From the NCBI RefSeq assembly GCF_964355755.1, contig NC_092672.1, positions 15,434,501 to 15,498,500 on the forward strand: a DNA stretch of 64,000 nt. The letters run 5' to 3'. Under the pieces are notes generated by a model. The model was given only the letters and a program-made list of their open reading frames with translations, was not told the origin of the DNA and ran no database searches. The stretch comes from Antedon mediterranea (taxonomy: Eukaryota > Echinodermata > Crinoidea > Comatulida > Antedonidae). Within the stretch, counting starts at the first letter, position 1; each line of letters opens with the position of its first letter. This document shows positions 57,373 through 64,000 of the stretch, piece after piece. A program made the position numbers and the translations under genes.

Positions 57373-57735
57373 TCAGACCGTTAGGATCGAGTGCTTAATA
57401 CCAAGGTAGAGCATTACTTTATCGACGCTAGGCATGCAACTGTAGATTAGCTTCAAAGTATTCCTGTTAAATATTTTTCTGAGCTTGTTGCCGGCAGGAA
57501 AACAATCTTCTACTATAGCTAAAAACTTGTGGCCAACGTTTTTGCTGAATGGTGTGTTAAACCAAATTATGTTTCTGGTGCGCGATTTTTTGGGCTTCTG
57601 ATATTCACCATTGAACTCAAGTTGATGGTTATATCCGCTTTCTTTGAGGGCTTCCTGGTATAGAGGTACAGATGCATGAAATGTATCCTTGTCTGATGAA
57701 ATGTCGGATAATAGATGGAGGATGATTGCTGTCAT
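57373..57735 (-). pseudogene. Penelope-like element ORF fragment (RT to GIY-YIG linker)
   Basis: The 120-codon frame contains ALKESGYNHQLEFNGEY, KKSRTRNIIWFNTPFSKNVG, HKFLAIVEDCFPAGNKLRKI and FNRNTLKLIYSCMPSVDKVM. RNIIWFNPPFS...KIFNRNTxKxSYSCMPN is the conserved linker between RT and the GIY-YIG nuclease in Penelope-like retroelements. The frame stops at 57373 just where the Cys-rich and nuclease parts should begin, next to a TA run. RT motifs are not present upstream. A GIY-YIG piece is found 0.5 kb away, but on the opposite strand, so they are separate insertions. Confidence 0.75.
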
Positions 57736-57766
57736 GATGCACGTAGGTCGGTTTGTTATTAGTCAA

Positions 57767-57985
57767 ACTATATATATATAATACCATAAAAGCCCCAGTG
57801 GTCTAATGGTTAGGACAGCTGCATATCAAGCAGAAGGTCTGGGTTCGAATCTCGGTTGAGGCGACTTTTTCTCATTCTCATAGATTTCCTGATCTTATCG
57901 TTTCAAATTAATTAATTAAATTTCAGTATATCACCTGGCGGTTTAGAATGAATGTTCTTTGCCTGTTGTGTTTATATATATATAA
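57767..57985 (+). repeat. tRNA-like unit in TA runs (plus strand, copy 1)
   Basis: TA run, ATACCATAAAA, tRNA-like segment 57792-57862, CGACTTTTTCTCATTCTCA, body to TTTGCCTGTTGTG and TA run. Anticodon loop ATATCAA is kept, but the stem is broken (GCTGC/GCAGA) and the T stem is mutated, so this copy is older than the 55.8-kb array. Confidence 0.7.
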
Positions 57986-58043
57986 TTGTCTAACCAAAAT
58001 GTCATTTATCTCATATACTGTAATATTTGTGGTAAACAGTAAC
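57986..58043 (+). pseudogene. Partial GIY-YIG fragment (duplicate)
   Basis: Reads NVIYLIYCNICGKQ before being cut by a TA run. The fragment, with the preceding tRNA-like unit, is duplicated at 58.05-58.32 kb (period about 275 bp). Confidence 0.6.
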
Positions 58044-58257
58044 TATATATATATATATACCATAAAAGCCCCAGTGGTCTAATGGTTAGGACAGCTGCAT
58101 ATCACCAAGAAGGTCCGGGTTCGAGTCTCGGTTGGGGAAACTTTTTCTCATTCTCATAGATTTCCTCATCTTATCGTTTCAAATTATTAATTAAATTTCA
58201 GTATATCACCTGGCGGTTTAGAATAAATGTTCTTTGCCTGTTGTGTTTATATATAAA
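58044..58257 (+). repeat. tRNA-like unit in TA runs (plus strand, copy 2)
   Basis: Same layout as the unit at 57767. The tRNA-like part is 58068-58138; its anticodon arm is rearranged (GCATATCACCAAGAAGG), so no valid anticodon stem forms. AACTTTTTCTC follows. Confidence 0.65.
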
Positions 58258-58261
58258 TAAT

Positions 58262-58392
58262 TGTCTAACCAAAATGTCATTTATCTCATATACTGTAATA
58301 TTTGTGGTAAACAGTACATCGGGGAAACAAAAAACACTCTCTTATGAGAATGACACAACACAGATCAGTTATCAAAACATTAAAGCTTGATC
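58262..58392 (+). pseudogene. GIY-YIG endonuclease fragment of a Penelope-like element
   Basis: The plus strand reads VIYLIYCNICGKQYIGETKN, where VIYLI corresponds to the GIY strand and QYIGET to the YIG strand, followed after a frameshift by MRMTQHRSVIKTLK, the Arg/His part of the active site. This is the nuclease that Penelope-like elements use for target cutting. About 40 residues survive; RT is absent. Confidence 0.7.
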
Positions 58393-58424
58393 ATGTATGA
58401 TTGATGTATGTATGTATATGTGTG

Positions 58425-58760
58425 TGTCAAATTAATTAATTAAATTTCAGTATATCACCACCGGGCGGTTTAGAATTAATGTTCTTTGCCTGATTTGTGT
58501 ATATATATATATATACACACACACTGCACTGCACTGATGAAGGGCTAGTGTTGCCCGAAAGCTCTGCTAACTTTTCTGGCTGTTTTACTTATCATTTTGA
58601 TTTATTTTGTATCTCCATTGAGATCCAGCCACTGATACCCACAATTTATATTTAAATTGTTATTTTGTTTACTTTGAAAGATAAGAAATAAATGTTATTA
58701 TGAATGAATTTTTTCAGTAATTTGCCTTTGGATTTATATATATATATATATATACATATC
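58425..58760 (+). repeat. tRNA-less TA-run body followed by Penelope-like 3' tail
   Basis: AATTAATTAAATTTCAGTAT and CGGGCGGTTTAGAATTAATG form the tRNA-less body to about 58500; after a TA/CA run comes GCACTGATGAAGGGCTAGTG, TTGCCCGAAAGCTCTGCTAA and TATCTCCATTGAGATCCAGC, ending near 58745 at another TA run with TTTGCCTTTGGATTTATA. The inverted version occupies 18840-19060. Confidence 0.65.
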
Positions 58761-59645
58761 TTGGCATATTAAATATAAAATTAATTAATTGACAAATTTA
58801 TCCTCTTCTTTTATCCATTATTATTACCTCAACATCCACTAGAATTAATGTTTTGTACTGATTCAGACCTCCTTTTCTGCTATCTCAAAGAATAGAAACT
58901 GCATGGATTCACTCCTTAAGTAATTTCTGTTTGTGCTCACAGAACTCACTTGAATTTATAATTTCTAGATAAAATTGTAAATGTAGATGGATCAGATTTT
59001 GCTGAATTTGTGTGAGCTTTGATGATGTATTGTTGAGTATCATCTACATTATGTTTATTGTTGATAACCAATTGTATATACTGTACACTAGTATTTCTGT
59101 GCAGTTCATTGAATGTCCTCGTTATGGTGAAAGGTACAATGAATCTATATGCCAGCTGCACATGATGACTAAATTATGACCATTTTTATATCCTTTTTAA
59201 GACTTTATCAATTCGTAACAAATTGATATTTTTCTGAATTGCAAGTGTAAATCATTGATGTACTAAAAATGATCTTATTAGATATTCTGTAGTATCTCAC
59301 AACTGCAATAATTTGTGAATTTCAAAAAGTAAGTAGCATTTTTAGAAAAGTATATTAATAACAATAATAACTTTTGTTTTACTTCCATGGCCAATAAATG
59401 ATTGTTTTAGCACATATTTGTTTGCACTGATGACTTACTGGGAAGAATTTTTTAAATAAAGAAATTTAACCAAATAATTGATTTTGTCCCCTGTCAATAA
59501 CGAACACTTTTGACAGCAATTGTATTGATCACTATTGTTCTTGAACTTAATGAAACAGTAAAAAAACATAGTCTGTCATTAACTGAAAGTGGAAGTGAGC
59601 AGTACTTTTAGCATTTGTAATAAAATGATCATATAGCACCTTAAA
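58761..59645. other. AT-rich spacer
   Basis: No feature recognised; the open frame at 58946-59161 is not family-like. Confidence 0.45.
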
Positions 59646-61115
59646 AACTATCATCATATCAACGCAAGTGCGGATAACCCTTTGTGATTGTCACAATCTT
59701 TTTTTATCTTCTTTGTTATTCTTTCCACGAATTTTGCTGCACGCACATCTCTCAGTCAACATAAGATTGTATGACTTGGTCAAAAGATTGACCTGTAGCT
59801 GTAGATGTGCAAGAAACTTTGTTATATGACGTCAGAGTCACGAAGCTTTTATGAAGTTTTATGGTTGATCATAAATTATGTACTAAATAATATTTTTCAA
59901 TGAAACTTTACCAAGGTATAGCAATTTCTGGAATGATAAAAAAAGCGTGCTAAGCAAAATATTATTATAATTTTGTATAAAATTTCAAAATGCGCAAAAT
60001 TAATGTCTAATCAATTTCACATACATTTCAGGTAATTTTGAACATTAAAAAATGTTCGAATTTAATTGCGTTTTGCACACATACTTGTGCACACAGCTCG
60101 TACAAAGTGTAGGAAAATGGTTTTTGCAATTTATTTTGTTTTTCTTACCTTCTTTAGTAGATTTTGATGAACTTTAATTGCAAATTGCTGGTTACCTCAA
60201 TTTTTAAAATGTATTATGGAAGCTGGTAAGTTGTAGATATCAATTGTAATCGTAAATTGTAAAATGTGTACCTACCAGATGTTTTGATGACACCATATGG
60301 CCACTCAAATTTTTAAAAATAGAATTTATTTCTCTTTTGTACTAGTTAGGGTTAGTCCAATTTAATAGAGCGCATTTCATGTATGCTTACCCCATTTCGC
60401 CATAGATTTTAATATGTTCTTTCTCAATCAATTCTCTTTTACATGCGTTACAAAAATTTGAATTTCTATTATGTCATCATATAAAAAAATTAGAATAATT
60501 TGACCTACTTAATTTCGTCTATACAGTATATTTTAATTTAATGTTATAGCTCCTCGGAATGAAAACATGTTTTTAAACATTAAAATTAAATTATTAAAAT
60601 TAAATGACTAAAATAATTATTATGGAAGCTGTTGAATTGCAGATATTAATTCATATAAAAATGTTGTCTATCGGATGTCATGACATTGTCATATGGCCAG
60701 TTTAATTCAAAAAGTCTGATTTTCATCTCTTTCGTAAACATTCACCGCGTTTAAAATAGCGCGAATCTTGTTTTTTCGTGCCCAAAATTCTTTAAATTTT
60801 CTTTAATGTAATTATTTAGATAAGTATCTTCTAAAATTGCTATCTTTATGTTACATTTTGATGACGTCATCAAGTTAAAAATGGGATTAAAAGATGGGTC
60901 TCGTAATTTCATCTATGCTACACTCTATATAACATTGTACAGTGTATTCCGTAAATACTGTTATGCTTTATGACACAACATAGGTACAATTCAGCACTGT
61001 AAACATATTTAATTCATTCATCATAGGATGGCATAATAATTGTCGGCATTTTTAACGTATGTGCATGTTGCATTTGCGCGGATAACCCGAACTCGTCAAA
61101 GTGATGATTTAAAAT
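59646..61115 (-). repeat. GCGC-rich dispersed repeat (copy 2, inverted)
   Basis: Begins with CAACGCAAGTGCGGATAACC and TTTGTGATTGT and ends near TTTGCGCGGATAACCCGAAC, so it is framed by GCGGATAACC words. Internally TTTGATGACACCATATGGCC and ATTGTCATATGGCCAGTTTA show that the module occurs twice. Landmarks match the reverse complement of 12.4-13.9 kb. No coding sequence. Confidence 0.6.
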
Positions 61116-61489
61116 CTAGTTTTCTTTTTATATTGGGTGTAGAAGAATTATTTGTAACACTACAGTATAAATAGACCAAACATCCCAAAGGAACTGTTCT
61201 TACAAAACAGGAACTTTGATCATGTTAACCTAAAGAAAAGATCCCAAAATTGTACCAACATGATACAGTAGTAGCAACTAGGGGTAATATCATTATTGAT
61301 CACTATCATTCAGTAATCAAAATGCGTACCGTTCACTGAAGCGTCAGCCTCTTGAAAAGTCCGACCATAAAATGATGTACCTCATCCCTTCATATAGTAG
61401 ACAGCTAGTACGCTAAGATAAATCAATAACAATTCGGAAAATAAACACATGATACACCACTATTACAGGGCTTATTATGATGAGAGATC
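61116..61489. other. Spacer left of the L2-like insertion
   Basis: No feature recognised. Confidence 0.4.
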
Positions 61490-62925
61490 AAACAGATTGC
61501 CCATATTTTTACTTACATTTTCAATTTCTCTCTTATATCTCAAATTATTCCGCGATGTTTTAAAGATTCTATAATAGTTCCAATTCCGAAACGTTCCCCA
61601 ATCGAAACCCTGAATGATTATCGACCTATAACATTAACATCGGTTCTGATGAAATGCTTTGAACATATAGTCCTTAATTACCTAAAGGCCAAGTGTCCTC
61701 GAGATCTTGACCAATATCAGTTCGCCTATAGACCAAACCGGTCTACCGAAGATGCTGTATCGATCACTTTGCATAGGATCTTAGAGCATCTCGAACGTGA
61801 TAAAAGATATGCTAGGATTTTATATATAGATTTTAGTTCAGCATTTAATACGATTGTACCGTATAAGTTACACACTAAGATGGTTGAAATCGGTTTCGAT
61901 ATTTCTATATGTAACTGGGTGTTAAACTTTTTAACTGATCGACCCCAACGTACTAAAGTGGGTACCACTATATCAGATAAGCGTATTATAAATACAGGTG
62001 TACCACAGGGCTGTGTACTGTCGCCCTTTCTTTTTACTTTATTTACTTATGACTGTGTTACCTACTACAGTAACTGTCACATCGCTAAATTTGCGGATGA
62101 TACTACCATTGTAGGTCTAATCAATGATGACAGTGATGAGTCTAATTATCGCAACCAAGTTAAACGAGTTGTAGACTGGTGTAACGAAAACAATCTGTTC
62201 TTGAATGTATCTAAGACTAAAGAAATGGTTGTTGATTTCCGTAAATCACTTAATGTCAAATATCCAATATTTATTAATGGTATATCAGTTGAGTTTGTAG
62301 AAGAATTTAAATTCTTGGGTATTTATATTTCAAATGATCTGAAGTGGCATATTAACACACGTAACATTATTAGAAAGGCCCAAAGAAGAATCTACTTCCT
62401 ACGTAGACTTAAATCATTTGGTATAAACTCTGAAATAATGTCGTCCTTCTATAGGTCAGTTATAGAGAGTGTAATAACGTATTCTTTAACGGTATGGTTC
62501 GGTAGCGCTACCGAAAATGAAAAGCGTGACCTAAATAGAATAGTCAAGACCGCATCGCGTATAATTGGATCTACACAACTGCCTTTGGCGAACATATTTT
62601 CGGATCGTCTTCTGAAAAAGGCAGTGGCTATCAAAGATGATCATTTTCATCCGGCCTCTAGTATGTTCCAGTTGATGCGCAGCGGTCGGCGATTTCGTTC
62701 TATTAAGGCCAATAAGGCACGATTTACAAATAGTTTCTTTCCAGGATCTATTAGAGCCTTAAATATGATGTAGACTTTTTTTTGTAATGTTTTTGTTTTT
62801 GAGTTCGTGTTGTGTCCGTTGGATATTGTGCTCCGCCAACAGAGCAAACAGAATTTCTATGTTTTTCCTAAAACAAATGATAATAAATGATACTTGACTT
62901 GACTTGACTTGACTTGAGAGAGAAT
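61490..62925 (+). mobile_element. 5'-truncated L2-like LINE with (TTGAC)n tail
   Basis: The insertion starts inside the RT N-terminus (about 61490), runs through the open reading frame to 62773, has a 3' UTR, and ends at ATGATACTTGACTTGACTTG-type pentamer repeats (62892-62920). Pentamer-type tails and 5' truncation are typical of L2/CR1-type target-primed insertions. GAGAGA(T/A)TCA-like words on both sides (about 61480 and 62920) could be an imperfect target duplication. Confidence 0.8.
61544..62773 (+). CDS. L2-like reverse transcriptase, open but N-terminally truncated
   Basis: The frame is open from about 61544 (before the first Met at 61649) to TAG at 62774 (about 410 residues) without a stop. 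Upstream of Met: PRCFKDSIIVPIPKRSPIET and NDYRPITLTSVLMKCFEH. From Met, motifs are QFAYRPNRSTEDAVSI (24-39), YIDFSSAFN with Asp61, GVPQGCVLSPFLF (117-129), AKFADDTTIVG with Asp150 and Asp151, a SKTKEMVVDF primer-grip region, FKFLGIYISNDLKW, and the C-terminal AQRRIYFLRRLKSFG, RIIGSTQLP and FTNSFFPGSIRALN. All RT catalytic residues are intact. The endonuclease is missing, so it cannot jump alone. It is the best preserved RT of the window. The true coding start is lost; Met at 61649 is internal. Confidence 0.85.
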   Translation: MIPRCFKDSIIVPIPKRSPIETLNDYRPITLTSVLMKCFEHIVLNYLKAKCPRDLDQYQFAYRPNRSTEDAVSITLHRILEHLERDKRYARILYIDFSSAFNTIVPYKLHTKMVEIGFDISICNWVLNFLTDRPQRTKVGTTISDKRIINTGVPQGCVLSPFLFTLFTYDCVTYYSNCHIAKFADDTTIVGLINDDSDESNYRNQVKRVVDWCNENNLFLNVSKTKEMVVDFRKSLNVKYPIFINGISVEFVEEFKFLGIYISNDLKWHINTRNIIRKAQRRIYFLRRLKSFGINSEIMSSFYRSVIESVITYSLTVWFGSATENEKRDLNRIVKTASRIIGSTQLPLANIFSDRLLKKAVAIKDDHFHPASSMFQLMRSGRRFRSIKANKARFTNSFFPGSIRALNMM

Positions 62926-63059
62926 CAGAATAATTTCTCCAAAAGAAAAATTCATTTGCTCAGAGTTACAACAATTAAAATATGTATATACAAACATACC
63001 AATATCAGAAGCTTTATATAGAAATGAATATTATAAAAAGTACTATAAAACAATACATA
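62926..63059. other. Short spacer between LINE fragments
   Basis: AT-rich; may be remains of the minus-strand LINE that follows. Confidence 0.3.
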
Positions 63060-63220
63060 TAAAGAGAAGATATGTACAAATAAAATTTAACCAATTGATT
63101 CGCAACACCCATACTAAGTAATTTATGAGCGAGGAGATGGGGTTGTATCGTATTGAATGCTGATGAGAAACCATAGTACATTATCCTTACGTTGTTACCT
63201 TTACTAGAATTATCCGTTTT
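63060..63220 (-). pseudogene. LINE RT motif-A fragment
   Basis: Minus strand reads NNVRIMYYGFSSAFNTIQPH and LLAHKLLSMGVANQLVKF, the L2-type motif A (DFSSAFNTIQP) in which the catalytic Asp appears as Gly. About 45 codons remain. Confidence 0.6.
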
Positions 63221-63224
63221 TTAT

Positions 63225-63412
63225 TTTTGTCGCTCAAGTTTATGATAATAGGACCCCATTGGAAATAATTTGGGTTTTTTTTCGACTTTATGGGCTTTTC
63301 TAGGTTTCTTGTGTACTGTGCAATTCTTTACATGTTTCTATTTGTATTTTTAATCTTTGTCTTGTAATTTTATGTTGAAACCTGAATAAAATAAAATCAA
63401 AATCTAAATGTG
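63225..63412 (+). repeat. LINE 3' UTR and tail
   Basis: TAGGACCCCATTGGAAATAA, TTTATGGGCTTTTCTAGG, a TCTTTGTCTTGTAATTTTATG block and CCTGAATAAAATAAAATC are the usual 3' UTR plus AATAAA tail of CR1/L2-type elements. No coding part. Confidence 0.45.
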
Positions 63413-64000
63413 AATATAATTTATTTAATTATACAATTAAAGTGATCACTAGACTTTAAATGGCATGACCATTATTACTGAGGGTATCGAAAAGGCTGAC
63501 AATGTCTTTTGGAGTTAAAGCTTCCAGTATGTCACTTTTGTATAAATTTGTCATTAGCCACATTCACATAAGATTTTATCATGCTTTCGCATAGTGATAT
63601 TGAATATCACGTTAGCAGGAAGAGCGTTAACATCGTACGCTAATGAGGTGCACTGATGAATGAAAGGCCAAACTCACATGTTTGGTGTACACGTGGAAAG
63701 GGATTTAAATGTTTTAATTTTTTGTAGAATAGGCCTAGTAGTAGTAGCTAGCCAGCAGGCCTTAGTAGTAGTAACTTTACTAGGTTTCTTTGTTCAAGTA
63801 TTTCGTTTAAAAAAAGTAGGCCTATGTAGCGACTTTAAATTAATTTGAAAACTTAAAAACCTGGCTCGTCAACGACGGCCTGTCTATCTTTCACCAATTA
63901 ATGTCACATATACCGAAGATTTCAATTTCAATTACAATTTTGGCAGTAATCAAGTCGGTTTAAAATTGATAATTTATATTTATTAAATCCGTAATTTTCC
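63413..64000. other. Terminal spacer
   Basis: No feature recognised; TAGGCCTA words at 63731-63830. The open frame at 63660-63848 is not family-like. Confidence 0.4.

Overview
This window is metazoan genomic DNA, very AT-rich, with no complete host gene that I can demonstrate. The repeat content (LINE-type CR1/L2/jockey elements, Ty3/gypsy including a Gmr1-like pol order, BEL/Pao, Penelope-like pieces, hAT and PIF/Harbinger-type DNA elements) and the many TAGGCCTA-type words point to a marine deuterostome, most likely an echinoderm. That species-level guess is inference only. There are no bacterial operons, rRNA genes or CRISPR arrays.

Layout. 0-5 kb: 3' half of a non-LTR retrotransposon (+), a second LINE tail (+), and a broken hAT transposase gene (-). 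7.1-7.4 kb: a short Helitron-like terminus with two strong hairpins. 9.35-12.07 kb: an almost full-length but mutated endonuclease/reverse-transcriptase LINE (-). 12.4-13.9 kb: a GCGC-rich dispersed repeat whose relative lies inverted at 59.6-61.1 kb. 15.1-15.5 kb: a second dispersed repeat, inverted at 38.5-38.9 kb. 18.6-19.6 kb: tRNA-like repeat units mixed with a Penelope-like tail. 19.8-20.9 kb: a Harbinger-type MITE with TAA target duplication. 21-31 kb is mostly featureless AT-rich DNA with two weak host-exon candidates. 31.03-34.62 kb: a homogeneous 40-bp satellite of about 90 copies.

34.8-36.7 kb: a Ty3/gypsy remnant lacking reverse transcriptase (-). 37-39.6 kb: duplicated short repeats and Thr/Ser-rich repeat coding segments (+). 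39.8-44.6 kb: a nested block. A BEL/Pao element (-) is split by a Gmr1-like Ty3/gypsy element (-), which itself contains a LINE insertion; the BEL part also carries a MITE with a clean 8-bp target duplication. 46.3-48.6 kb: another GCGC-rich repeat piece and a second copy of the first LINE family (-). 49.3-53.24 kb: a divergent LTR retrotransposon with gag, protease, RT, RNase H and integrase in order (-), with a 1.1-kb hAT-like MITE just upstream of its gag. 54.6-55.3 kb: LINE pieces, one with a triplicated endonuclease motif. 55.5-58.8 kb: a tandem array of about 360-bp units each carrying a tRNA-like gene (anticodon AUC), plus Penelope-like linker and GIY-YIG pieces. 61.5-62.9 kb: a 5'-truncated but open L2-like RT (+). 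63.0-63.4 kb: two further LINE scraps.

Nothing here works as a host pathway; the biology is that of a retrotransposon graveyard with a few younger insertions. The parts most worth following are the tRNA-like tandem units in TA runs, the integrase-before-RT gypsy element, the Helitron-like end, and the satellite that is open in all three minus-strand frames.
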